In this document: positions 27,226-39,900 of the stretch, one piece after another
Position numbering within the stretch: the stretch's first letter is position 1
Layout of the letters: each line of letters starts with the position of its first letter
From: Glandiceps talaboti
Lineage: Eukaryota > Hemichordata > Enteropneusta > Spengelidae
Direction: 5' to 3'
Assembly: GCF_964340395.1 (NCBI RefSeq)
Contig: NC_135552.1
Span: 25,746,181-25,810,180 of the forward strand
DNA length: 64,000 nt
Notes under the pieces: model-generated
Told to the model about the DNA's origin: nothing
What the model saw: only the letters and a program-made list of their open reading frames with translations
Databases searched by the model: none
Translations under genes and position numbers: made by a program

Positions 27226-27850
27226 TGTATTAAGTAATACCAAAATATATTAAGTAATATCAAAATGTATCGAGTAATATCAAAATGTATTAAGTAATAT
27301 CAAAATGTATCGAGTAATATCAAAATATATTAAGTAATATCAAAATGTATCGAGTAATATCAAAATGTATTAAGTAATATCAAAATGTATTAAGTAATAT
27401 CAAAATGTATTAAGTATTATCAACATGTCTTAAGTAATATCAAAATATATTAAGTAATATCAAAATGTATTAAGTAATATCAAAATGTATTAAGTAATAT
27501 CAAAATATATTAAGTAATATCAAAATGTATTAAGTAATATCAAACTGTATCGAGTAATATCAAAATGTATTAAGTAATATCAAAATATATTAAGTAATAT
27601 CAAAATGTATCGAGTAATATCAAAATGTATCGAGTAATATCAAAATGTAATATCAAAATGTATCGAGTAATATCAAAATGTAATATCAAAATGTATCGAG
27701 TAATATCAAAATGTAATATCAAAATGTATCAAGTAATATCAAAATGTAATATCAAAATGTATCGAGTAATATCAAAATGTAATATCAAAATGTATCGAGT
27801 AATATCAAAATGTATCGAGTAATATCAAAATGTATCGAGTAATATCAAAA
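27226..27850. repeat. 20-bp satellite with 33-bp derived unit
   Basis: About 20 perfect-register copies of AATATCAAAATGTATTAAGT (with TCGAGT and ATATAT variants) run to about 27630. After that the array switches to a 33-bp unit made of one 20-mer plus a truncated 13-base copy. The 33-bp part gives the artefactual repeating frame MYRVISKCNIK on the plus strand. Confidence 0.96.
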
Positions 27851-29599
27851 TACAAAATACCTGGTAAATTTAAAAATGTATTATAGCATAATAATCATTA
27901 AACATTTTGTTGATTGGAAAATTGAGTTTTCCACACAATTAGTCAATAAACGTATACATGACCGCTTTATATTAAATGGCAGCTTTGTTAGAATAAACAA
28001 TTAACTTGTAAAGGAATAGCTAAGCACTAAGAAAATGAAAAAGTACTGTACTGACGATAATTGTATTATGTTATTTTTAGTATTTCTTTGTTATTTAGCC
28101 ATTTAGAAGAAAAAAAAGACAACTTGTCCTTTAGAAACACATCCAGAATTCACCTCAATTGTATTACGAAAAGTACAGCGTTAAATAAAAGAGAGCAGGG
28201 TCAAGACTTCAGTTGGCAATACTATTTTAGAAAATGGCATGGAAACGTGGCTTTAAATGACGTTAGTTAACAAGCATGGCTCTCTGTGTGAAAACTACAA
28301 ATATCCATGTACAACTCAAGTGAAATTTGAGAATGTGACTGTTTTATTTTAGCCGCCACTAAAAATACCACTGTTGTGTTTTCATACGTAATATAATATT
28401 GGCTTATTATTCTTGATGATTTAATAAGACAATCTGATATGACGCATGTTTCTTTTTAGCACAGTTTTAATGAGATGCTTTGTTTACTTTGATATCAGAC
28501 ACTAATTCAACTTCTATGCTCTCAATATATCAGGTCTAGTAGAGTAATGAATAAATTGATTTACACTGAACAACACTTGGGTTCATTATTATTAGTATTA
28601 CCTAAATTGTTATTCCTTTAATGCTACCACATTATTCTTCAATATTAGAACCATGTTAATAAACAAGTTGAGAAAAATCGTTTAAAATTTACACAATTTG
28701 CTAGATATTCATGAATATGAATCCTGAGTGGGAAACTCTCTGACAGCAATAAAAATTGGTCTTTTTGTGATATTTTGTTGTATCATTACTTGATTTTTAG
28801 CTGGAATCACACAAAGAATGTTAATAATAAATTCATAAGTATCTTTTAATCAAAATCCTCATGTCATATGCCAAAAATACTTTGGAATAAATAGAATCTA
28901 CTGATTTGTTTCAAATGTCTAGTACTAAAGGAGTTCAGAGCAAGGTTAACTTACTTCAATTTTACCTAGATGTACTCCCCCTTCTTAGCAAAACCCCCTA
29001 TCTGCACAAAAAGTTACCCTGCCTTAGGTTCAGTTGCAAGTCTTTCAATTCTACATATACTGGGTTCAATCAAAAGTCAAAAAGATACTGAGGTAGTGAC
29101 ATTTATTACAGAAAAAAATGAAACTTTATATTTTCTCATGTCACAAACAGTGTTATCTGATAGTTGTTACCACACAGTTTCCAACTAGTCAACACTGTCA
29201 CTTCATTTGTAATCACTTTAGATAAAGCCTACATGAATATTTTATGAAATGCACTAAAACATGATATCCTTGTGTCACAAAACAGCTATCAATTATCAAT
29301 TTTTTCTTTGTGGTCTGTTTTTAAGCAGTGAAGGCAAATGATGCACTCATAGCGAATTTCAACAGTTGAAGACATGCATAATTTTACATTTACTTCTTTC
29401 ATGAACCAAAACAGTTTGTATTTCCCTTTAAATGAAAATGAATTCAAGTGGACTATTATCTATCAGTATTTACTGACTCTGCTTTTCAAATCCAGGCAGA
29501 ATTATAAAACATTACATATACAATGTAAGTATTGTATAAACCCTGGCATTTCTTTGGTAAATCTTGAATACAACACAACAACCTTAAATGCAGAAATAT

Positions 29600-29610
29600 C
29601 TGTCTGTATA

Positions 29611-29643
<33 letters not shown>

Positions 29644-29706
29644 ATGTATGTATGTATGTATGTATGTATGTATGTATGTATGTATGTATGTATGCATGTA
29701 TGTGTA

Positions 29707-29763
<57 letters not shown>
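29600..29763. repeat. Compound microsatellite (TCTG)n(TGTA)n(TG)n
   Basis: Three adjacent simple-repeat blocks that merge into one another. The Cys/Val/Tyr-rich open frames across it are artefacts. Confidence 0.96.
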
Positions 29764-29764
<1 letters not shown>

Positions 29765-30309
29765 TACCTATCTTAGTCTCTGTCTATATATCTATCTATA
29801 CATCTATACCTCTCTGTCTGTCTGGATTCCTAACATTTGTATCTATTAAATTTATGAGATCAGAAAAAGATAAATATCTGTGTCATAAAGGTTAGGCGTA
29901 CTATCTATTTAATGTTAGTAGCAATGAATGCACAATGATGAAGATTAAAAAAAAATAAAAATAAACCACTAACTCTTTTTTCCCTACAGAATTTCATATA
30001 TAGATGTCACTTTCTTTAAAATATAGACGCTTAGTATGTAAATGAGAATATCAGATCAGTTTAATTTTAATATTTACTTGTGACAATAACAGAAAATTGT
30101 AACAAAAAGCTGACATTGTAATGAAATGTACTGAAGTATTCAGACTTGTTATCAAATCAGTGTACTGATATATTCAAGTTGTCAAATGGTAGCTGTGGTT
30201 CAAATTACTTTCATACACTTGCTGTATGGTCAATACAAGAGTTACTTTATACATCTACGTGATAGAAATTGTGTCCCTGTATCATTAGCTGTACAATTCC
30301 ACTTTCTAG

Positions 30310-30770
30310 CAGTCGCTAGTTTAAAGATGTATTCTTTTCTAAAATAATTTTTGAAAGAACAAAAACATCTAATGAAAACATTTTGAAATGAAAATGTTTT
30401 CTTTTCATCCCAAATGTTTTTTAACAAAGAATTACATTTAATGAAAACATGTATTTTTTCAATCCGTTAAAATGAACAAAAGTTGATGGACTATACTTAA
30501 ATGATGTATTTTTTTAATCTAAAATATAATTTGAACCAGTGAAAAAAATTGATGTAAACAAATACTATTTTATATCTAAAATATACTTTGATTTGAAACA
30601 AAATGAAAAAAAAATTGTACAGTTTAACAAATTATACTCAATCTAAAAAAAACAAAAAAAACCAAAAAACAATGATGAAAAGGATTATAGTTTAATGATG
30701 TACTCTTTCAATCTCTGATATATTTCAAAACTTAAAAATTTTGATGAAAACAAATATATTAGGTTGAAGA
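30310..30770. repeat. Degenerate roughly 95-bp tandem repeat, very A-rich
   Basis: Recurring TTAATGATGTATTTTTTTAA, CAATCTAAAATATA and AAATTGATGAAAACA blocks, about four to five diverged units. Boundaries are approximate. Confidence 0.55.
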
Positions 30771-32003
30771 ATTTGGCAAGGAAATCTTCGATAAGTAGCT
30801 ACATGTATAAGTATGGCAGTTCATAACGGTAAATTGCAATGCATAATTACTTTAACACTGCAATTAGCAAAACTTGTACATCAAATATATGCGCCATGAT
30901 TGAAATAATTGGAACATATTATATTAAAATATTACATATTAGACATTACAAAGAAAACATAAATCAATTTATGGCAGCTGCCAAGTGTTTTGCCACCTGC
31001 AAATGTAGGATAATCTGTACTGTAGCCCATTGAAATAAATTGATGTATGTCGTAGCTGAAGATTGCAAACCGTAGTACAAAGACACATGTGAGTGTTAAT
31101 CCCTTATTTGAAGTACAGGATTGAAATCATTAGGCAAAGCCTTACCATCTACTGTTATTGCTGCCTGGTAGGCTGCATCAATACTGGGGAATTGACTCAA
31201 ATTTTTTTACAAATTTGTTCATTTGATTCAATATATTGATCTGTCTATAAACATGGATGTTATTCATTCCTTATAATACACACTAAAATTAGTGTCAGCT
31301 GAACTTTTCACAGTTCACAGTCATTACATATTCTTTCCATCTTAAAATACCAAAATTTCACCTCTATATTATTAAAAAGATTGACATAGAATAAATGTGG
31401 TCTTGTCTAATAACGTTAATGGATTATTGAAGAAAAAAATGGTTGTGTGATCTTTCAAAATTTACAGCAGTGGAAGTTTATAAAATAATAGCGAGAGTGT
31501 GAAATGAATCGTGATTAAATTTGAACAAAGTGTATAATTGTGAAATCATCTGTCACATTATATCCATCTAAGGCAGCAAAAAATCAGTATTTAGCTAATG
31601 AGTGTTCCAAATCCTTTCTGTTTTCATCATTCTCTTGATTTTCTGAAGCATAATAAAGTCTCACTGAAGGGGGAATTTAGGTGATTTTACATTTTCTATG
31701 GCATAATTCCAGTCAGAAATAATTCTGTATTAATATGATTGCTATAGCTGTTATGAACCCCAAAGTCATGCTACTGACAACTTTGATTTCAGGTAAAAAT
31801 TTATGACTTCCACAGCTCCTGTCATTAATATTTTCACTTCCGTTTTATTATTGATGCTTTGTGACAGTCAGTGATTTCTAATTTTCATAGCAGCAGATGG
31901 CAGAAGCAAAAAAAAAATTGTTTTAAAAAAATTACATGAGACTGAGTTGCATGTACATCATATATATTGATGAACTGTGGAAGTGTTGCACACAGTAACT
32001 TAC

Positions 32004-32078
32004 TTTCTCTTCATCTGTTTTATCACCTGTGTCTGTTGACTTCTTGTTCAACCGCAGCTTCTGCCGAATAAATTCCAT
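32004..32078 (-). CDS. KCNH2: Alternative first coding exon: ERG1b-like PAS-less N-terminus
   Basis: This exon encodes a 25-residue N-terminus beginning MEFIRQKLRLNK and ending TDEEK, immediately followed by a perfect GTAAGT donor. The ATG is the first one after an in-frame TGA 27 bases upstream. There is no upstream coding continuity, as expected for a first exon. The exon ends in phase 0, and the next constitutive exon (16109, [13 protein letters not shown]) begins in phase 0. The spliced product would be a channel without the PAS domain and linker. Mammalian KCNH2 makes ERG1b this way, with a short unique N-terminus joined at residue 377, the same junction as here. The peptide itself is not homologous to human 1b, but both are short and basic. 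It lies about 16 kb from both flanking coding exons, so its own promoter is likely. I saw no clear TATA box. Confidence 0.72.
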
Positions 32079-35000
32079 ACTGTTACTAACTTGATTACTA
32101 TTCCTGGCTTTTCATCATTTCCCAAATACTGTCCGTGTGACTGTCAGCCATTCAAATATGAAACTGGGGCACATCAAGATCGAGATCTCAACTCTGGATC
32201 CAAAAAAAGGTGTAATGGTAAGCTGATCCCCTTGTGACACCGATCTCTGCTTCACAGTTGGCTACCCCTGATTACTAACAGATTCAGACAATAACCACAG
32301 ACTTAGGGAGGCTAATATTCAAATATTATTAAACTAGGCAGTAACCAAGGGAGCTTCATTAGTGAACTTACATCATGGCGATTGGTGTTTTCTGCTATAA
32401 TAATACAAGTGAGGACTGCATTGAAAGAGGCTGCTTTGTAGACAGGAAAAAAATCAATCTGAATTCAGAACACTTAAGAGGCTTTCCTCATCTAGAATAA
32501 TGGGACTTAATTCCATAGATAGAGTGAGTTGTGTTTTCATGAAAACAGCATTAGGTTCTATGTCTGATGAAGAATGACCTGTTAATGACAAACTGTTCAT
32601 CAGCTGACCTCGAAAGAACAATGTCCTTGGTGAATAACAAATACCCATGACAATCACCACGTAAATATATGTGACTTTAAATTGTTGCAAAGACTTCATA
32701 TAGACAAATGAAATATCTAGTCAGTTGTCATATGCAACAACACCTGGACCTTAATCAGGTATATTCATTCTGCAAGTCCATCATCCATCATACAACTTCC
32801 CTTTCCTTTTCATACTTCTTCTTTTTGAAGATATCACAATTTAATTCAATTTCCCTATGTCTTGTTTCTAATTTCTGTACAGTTCCTACCAGCCCTATAA
32901 CACCTTACATAGTAAACTTACTAAAACTGGATACATACATCCACTTGAAACTTCCAGTGCATGTCATTGCATTATATAAATCATTTACATGTATTATCAC
33001 CTTGTCACCCTTGCTGGAGAGATCAAATCTTTGACAACAAAATGGATAAGTCCAAGAATCCCTCAAGTAAATATTGGTTTCACCCCTTTAAATATAATGA
33101 TGTGTGCCAACAGGAAGGTAGACTAATCTTTTCCCCTTGTCATGTACAAAGGAAATCTAAGCAAATAGATCGATTTGATTATCCCCGAGACCAGTACATG
33201 TAGAAGTGGTTTTTACTGGTTAACAAATCTTTTGAAGAAGCCACGGGAGGGGGCCAGTCAGTTTACGTGTGCATGTCTGTCTACATATTTAACAAATACT
33301 ACAATTCATCACCAAAACATTCAAAGAAATCAATATAGATTCATGCATCAAATATTTTGTATATTGAGGAATTACTAAAAATCTATTAGGAATGCATAAA
33401 TGGATACCTGGATTTTCTTATTTATGTCCTTATGCAATAAAATATCAAACTCTATTAAATACTAATAGAGTAGTGTAACATAAATGTCATTTCAGTTCTA
33501 AAAAATCTAACTTGAAGTTTAGTTTCTGTATTAAGTGTGCCATTTCCTGATTTGAAGGGTGAAGCACTTAATGCGAGATGACATCAATTTGTCATTGATA
33601 TGCCGGCATAAAGCGTTACAGTTATTTGTGATTGGTTCTTTTTAGATGGCTTTGATGAACTGCTGCCAAGTCATTGAAAGCAAGGAGCCATGCTGGGATA
33701 CATTCTATAGTGTGACGTATTTACAAGGTTTTGATGCATCCACTGAATTACATGGTGTCAAGATGTCATAAAGCTAGCCTCAATGGTTTTGAAATCGGCA
33801 GCACACAGTTCAAGGTGTCAGTGCCGACTTGAATATGCTGTAATCCCTGAACAATCCATGCCTTGATGCCGTTCTGTACAACAAAAGAAAACTAGTTTAA
33901 AGTAATAGCTAATTCAGTTTTTCTGAGTATGAGCTAACTGGTCAAGTATCACCGTTTATATCAAGCTGAATAGCATTGTACATTGGCGTCAGAATAAACG
34001 CACCTGTCTCTTGCCTCATTTTAATCTCACAAGCTTACATGTATTTCACTATATCAAAATGTGTAGCTAGTGAAAACACAAGTACTCATTTCACCATTAG
34101 CATTAACCATATATCAATGCACACAAAATATCTACAAATTACATTCAAAATGTGCAGAAAATTAAGTCATGTGTCTGCTACCCAAACAAATTATGTAATT
34201 GTGAAATAAAATATAATTACAGGAAATAAACAAACTTCAATTTACAATGTTGATTTGCAATTCAAAACTAAATGCAACATACATGGCTCTTTATATCTGT
34301 GCAAATAAAAATTCATATCGTTTTTAATGTCTTAGGAAAGGCCAAACTGAATTCTATTCTTCACATTATTTGAACTAAAATGTCTGCACAATATTAACTT
34401 TCTATTTAAAATGGTAATGTAGATGAAAATGCCAGTATCATTCATATCATTTCTCTACTGAACATTGATCTTTTTTCTCTCTTTCAGTTAAAGGGGCACA
34501 AGCTGAGTTTATACATATTTGGGTGCAGTTTTTACTCTCCATATTTGAAAGATACAAGCAGTATTGTACTTACTGAAACTTACTGAACCACTACTCACAA
34601 TTGACTAAACTCAAACTGTATATTAGGATATAATCCATAAAAGTATCATCCATAAAAGATTCGATGACGTAATTTATCATACATAGAAAAAAAAATGTTC
34701 ATGAAATCCCTACTATGCAATCAACTGTTCTAACCATGCCAGAAGACAATTGTAATGTTATAAAAGACAAGCATCGACATTAACATTATACTGGAATGTA
34801 GTTTTTATGTAAGTGTTTTCACTTGAGTAGAAAACTTATCATTTCAGCTGGTGCCACTTTACTTATTAATAAGGACAAAGTTGTTCATATATAAAGAAGG
34901 GTTTTTTGCTAAAAAAAAAGACTAGAAAATATCATTTGAAACTCAGAGGTGTTTCTGTGTTGCTAATTTTATTTCTGAGATGTGAATTATTAAATAATAA

Positions 35001-35141
35001 TGAATTGTATGTCAGCAACTGTAATCTGCAGCTGTCTACTATAACACATACAATGTCTGACAAATAAGGAAATTAGAAATGGCTAAATGACCTTCATATT
35101 TTGATACACAAACTGTGCTTCTTGATAGCATCATATGATAT

Positions 35142-35197
35142 CACCATCATTGTCATCATTATCATCGTCGTTATCATCATCATCATCATCATCATGA
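35142..35197. repeat. (ATC)n microsatellite
   Basis: Imperfect TCA/TCG/TTA triplets with a core of seven ATC repeats. Confidence 0.9.
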
Positions 35198-35983
35198 TGT
35201 GACAAATCAAAATCAAAATATCAGCAGCACAAATTTAACATTTTCACAAGTAGAACATTCAAATATTAAAAATGGTGATCATGTAGGTTTTTTCCTTTTG
35301 AGGAACAGAATGAAAATGGTATTTCAAATGAAAAAAAATAACAGACAATTGTACAATTTATACAGAAATATGTAAACATGATTTCATTAACTGCATACTT
35401 CTGAATCTTTTGATTTCATTAAAAGTAATTATGACTCTATTGTATGTCATGTTTGGTGAAAGCTATGGGTGTTTTGTTAAACTCAGTACTGCACATAGAA
35501 TTCCTATGAACAAATTGACTTAATTTTGTCGGACATTCTTTGATAATATATACCTATAGCCTTTGTTGTCGGGGATTTATGAAAGGCATTCGGCATATCA
35601 TATAGTGTATAAATAAAGCGCCATCATTAGTTTTAGTTCGTTGTAATTTGATTGTGAATTACAAATTATGTTTACTCTGAACCATTCTGTCATGGTACAG
35701 TTCAATCAAAGTACTTGAAAACATACATGCACAATAACCTGGCAGTAAAATAAGAAACACAATTAACTGTCTGTCGGCACCAGCTGCAATGATACTTTGT
35801 TAACATCCGCAATCTTGTTTTTTTAATAAACTAATAATGACAATCAATAAATATCACATGTAATAGATGACGTATAAGGAAAGTATTTTCATTTGTTTGT
35901 AAATGATTCTTGTCATTGCTCTTTAAACCAGAAAATGTCAAGGATTTAATAAAGATGGCATACTTGAACAGGCTTCACAAATA

Positions 35984-36346
35984 AGGCCTAATAAAACAAA
36001 AATTGAGTGGTTCCGGTTATGCTCAATTTTAGAATAGGTGGGGTAGGTCGTTTTTTTTTATATTTTATTTTTATTTTTAATTTTTTTGTATGAGTGTCTA
36101 GTTCAGGTTTTCCATTGTTTTCCAAACAGTCTCTGTGCTGTTTACTTCTTCTTATCAGATGTACAGCCATTACAGATTGGAAGAATAGTTTTAGAGTGTC
36201 TTTTTAAGTTGATGTCAGTTTCCACACCCATTATTTCTCGTGAATTCATTATTTGTTTCTCAAATACGTAAAAAAAATTTAGGGTCGGCAGTGAAAAACT
36301 AGGTGGGGGCGGGTAACCAGAACCAAACAACTATGTTTTTAGGCCT
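35984..36346 (+). mobile_element. MITE-like interspersed element, copy 3 (both ends intact)
   Basis: Best-defined member of the four-copy family, 363 bp. The left end starts AGGCCTAATAAAAC and runs into TGGTTCCGGTTA. The right end runs TAACCAGAACCA to TTTTTAGGCCT, so the termini are imperfect inverted repeats of about 36 bases. The interior has no meaningful coding sequence. The target duplication is unclear. Confidence 0.8.
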
Positions 36347-39029
36347 AACTAAGTCATATCCACTGTGGGAATTCCCAATGGGATTTGTAAGCATTTATTG
36401 TGAATTTTGTTAATATCTTCATTTTTGCTGTAATGCTGTATTTTGATGTGAACTTAAACCAAATCAAGTTTTCAACTTTATTACCAACATTCAAATGTTA
36501 CATAGTGAATCCTCAACATCCTCATCACCTTCCCAATACAAACAATACAATAGGTTAACTGTAAATAACTGAAGTTTTAATAATGGTTTTTGCCTTTGAA
36601 TTCATTAAAATGTAGTTTAAGAAAAATTTTCAAACGTCTGAACATATTTAGGATCAAACATCATATCACCCTTTACAATTAGAAAATGGCTTCAGCTGCA
36701 CAACATACTTAAAGCATTGTCGGTATCAGTTTAACTTGTGACATCATCACCAAAATCTCTTGAAGGTTTCTTCAATAGTGTCTATTCAACAATTCATCTA
36801 TGAATACACACCTAATTTGCAACATTCATGAAAACAAAAAACAAAAAGCAACAACATATTTTTGAAAGATGTATAAAGTTCAAAAGGTATCTGCTACTAC
36901 ATACCAGTAAAATGCCCAAAGATATCATGCTATTCTTTTACATGATGCTTTGCTAAATTCTGGGATATCATTTCAATATAATTAAACATTTATACAATTC
37001 ATAAGCATGATGTAGTATGTCAGATGAGCTACTGTCTATTAAACACTAGAATGTGCCTTTGGAGTTGGAAATAGATAATAGGCTTTTGCTGTTACTTAAA
37101 TTTGTTCAAGAAAGCTTCATCCCATTCTCAGTTACAAACTGGAAAAAATCAGAGGTGACCATACAAATTTTGAAATAGAGATCAAAATGATATCAAAATT
37201 AAACAATGTTAGAATCCAATATGGCCGTAGTATCCAATATGGCCGTAGTGTCCAATATGGCCATCAAACACGGTTTTTACTCTATGGGAAAATAAAAGAT
37301 TATCAATTTCCTAGAAAACAAGACTGTAGACCCGCAATTTCTTTCATTATTTCAAAAGGATCACAAGCAAGTTTAAATATGAGATATTTTAAGAACTTCG
37401 ATTTTCAGTGAAATTCATCTCCGACATCAGTAGTCAAAAACCAAAAATCTTGTCATACCACTCAGGTTGAAAGACTTTGAAATTCTAAAATTTCTGTGTT
37501 TTTAATATGCAGCCAATACAGTTTTTAATTGATTTGAATCCCCAAAGACTTCAAAACACATTTTTGACTTTGAACTTTTAAGCCATGTTGATTTGAAAAC
37601 TATCTACATTGGTTTGTATGTTTGATAGTTCCTTTTCAACCCTTCTGTTACCATCCAATAAATAATGTTGTTTTAACATATATCATTTTCAATTTGAAGT
37701 TTTGTACAAGTAGATAGTACACTCAGTGCTTTTGAATATAACAAAATAGAAAAGGCATTTTACTTTTTACAATCAATTCCCACCTTGACCATCTGTTCAA
37801 GTCGAAGCTATCGCAAATGTAACATGATGGCATACATTTCAAAATCAATGTGTTAAATTGAATGCCTGAAAGTGGTATTTTCACGTCCTATGTATATGTG
37901 TGTGCATGTAAGCAGGGAGTCTGCATAAGAAAAATATATGTTTAGAACACTGCAGGTGATTTTCCATCCCTTTTAACAGACTTTGAAACATCAAGTTTGA
38001 CACACAAACTATGTAACTTCAATGCAAGTTGTTGATACTTCGGTAATAACCACCAGAGAGATCAATATCATTTATGAAATATTTCATCACAAATTTTTCT
38101 TTTTTCGGTTCCTGTCTATAATGTAAATCTAATACAATCAAGTCTGCTGTTCCTTATATTTCAATTATAATTCCACACGCCGACATTAAACATCTGTGAA
38201 GTACAATCTTTTCTCATAGCTTTATGTAATAAAAACAACTTGATTATAAAATGTATGAGAATTACACACAGTGGTGTGAAATTGATTCAATTTTCTGTTG
38301 GATTACCTGCTTTGAGGAATAAAATATTATCACCAGCACAGCGGACAGAATAAAAGACAATTTAACAAACTAGGCACTTGTGTCCGTGGTGTTTCACACT
38401 GGGTTTTACACAAAACACTGCTAATTTAGGCTATTTTTGTAATTTAATATTCTGCGGCAACTCTTAGAGAAATATTAGTATGAGATTAAATTACACACCA
38501 TGAGTAGAAAGGTGTGGGTTGAAAAACTGAATTAATATCCATCGTCACCAGGCCGTGATGCCATAAATATATCATGAATTCTAGCCAATATTTCACCTCA
38601 AGTCAAGTATGCATAATGGTGTATATACTTACAAAATTACCATTTTTGCACAGGAGTTAGTCACTTTAATTTGCCAATTCCACTCATGCTCTTGAGCTGC
38701 TTAAAAATGACAATATTAGCTAAGCCAGTATTTATGTAATTTTTTTAAATGAGATTTTTCATGTTGTGTTTCCTAAAATAAGAAAAATTATAGTCACAGC
38801 TAAAATTTAAAAGTTTACATTTTCCGTGATTAAGAAAATACAAGCTATTTTTAAAATTTAAAATTCAGACAAACACGTCATTAGAGAAAATTGACTAAAT
38901 TCTTCAAGGGTGCTGTTACTTATAAATATCACTTATTTTCTATAGTAAAAAATGTGCATGAACACTCTCATCCAATTTTGCAAGTTATTTCCGCATTGCG
39001 TGGATGCTCAACCTCATTTTCAAGTCGAG

Positions 39030-39150
39030 GTCATAATAATCTTTATGGCCCGGATATGACTTTTGTAGACCAGGGTTATACGGCGGAAGAGCCCGACTTT
39101 AGAAGGGCCTGTAACAAGTACTACCGAGGTCCACAAAACCCATAAAGGTT
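39030..39150. repeat. GC-richer foldback-like block
   Basis: The segment from CTTTATGGCCCGGATATGAC to CCACAAAACCCATAAAGG has partly self-complementary ends (TTTATGG...TTTTGTAGACC versus its reverse counterpart) and stands out in GC from its surroundings. It may be a small degenerate MITE. Single copy in the window. Confidence 0.35.
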
Positions 39151-39284
39151 TGATCATATGCCCCAAGTAGTGGCACGGAAACATCATTTGAATCACATAC
39201 TCACATAAATTGGCAGTGAAATAATATTTTATTTGCAGAAACGTCAAAATAGTGAAGAAATTAATAAAGGCAAATCACTGAGCG

Positions 39285-39530
39285 AACGGATATCGATGAG
39301 TGTGCCACTTGCCATATTTGGGCAAAGTGTGCCAGGTCTCTGATACGTAAAATTATTGCCTGGACTCAATGCGCATGCTCTACATTGAATTGCATTGGAA
39401 TCAATACTGGGTATATGATAAATTACTTTATCAGCAAAATATCTGTGTGGAGATTTTGAGTTGCATACAGAACTGCACAAGTGCCATGGCAAATTCATGT
39501 CATTTACAAGTATTTTGTGCCAAATTCACC
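39285..39530. repeat. Duplicated interspersed repeat, copy 1
   Basis: About 240 bases nearly identical to 42547-42792, in the same orientation. Shared blocks include GCCATATTTGGGCAAAGTGT, TACATTGAATTGCATTGGAA and TTGAGTTGCATACAGAACTG. Both copies leave one minus-strand frame open (contains CNSKSPHRYFADKVIYHIPS). No terminal repeats recognised. Confidence 0.85.
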
Positions 39531-39589
39531 AACCAACAATCTGTCGTTAAACTTGTCAGGGTGTTCTAGGTTTCACCTGATCATTTCAT

Positions 39590-39900
39590 AACTATCATTT
39601 CAAGAGTTTCCAGTGTTATTATTATTCCCGGAACTATCTAGGAATAGTATGAAATTCCAGCAATGTCCAGGAATTGTTTGAAACTTGACAGTTTAAAATT
39701 CCCAAAGTATCAATATTCCCGGAAATTTCTAGGAGTAGTTTGAAATTTCAGCAATTTCCGGCCTGTTTAAAATTCATACATTGGTGTTTACTACAATACC
39801 AGTTTCCAGGAGTATCAGTATTCCCAGAACTTTCAATGAATATTTGAGTTTGAAATTCCACTAATTTATAAAACCATTGGTGTGTACTCCAATACTTTGC
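39590..39900. repeat. Diverged tandem repeat (ATTCCCGGAA units)
   Basis: Two to three units of roughly 120 bases containing TATTCCCGGAAATTTCTAGGA, TTTGAAATTCCAGCAAT and ACATTGGTGTTTACTACAAT. Moderately diverged. Confidence 0.6.

Noticed and set aside
27625-27822. Repetitive protein MYRVISKCNIK
   Set aside because: Produced by reading a 33-bp satellite, which is divisible by three. No start or splice context.
32454-32699. Minus-strand 81-codon frame just upstream of the ERG1b-like exon (contains SLTGHSSSDIEPNAVF)
   Set aside because: Composition looks protein-like, but no credible donor is seen before its stop and it cannot be joined in frame to the 32078 exon. At best it is an upstream frame in a 5' leader.
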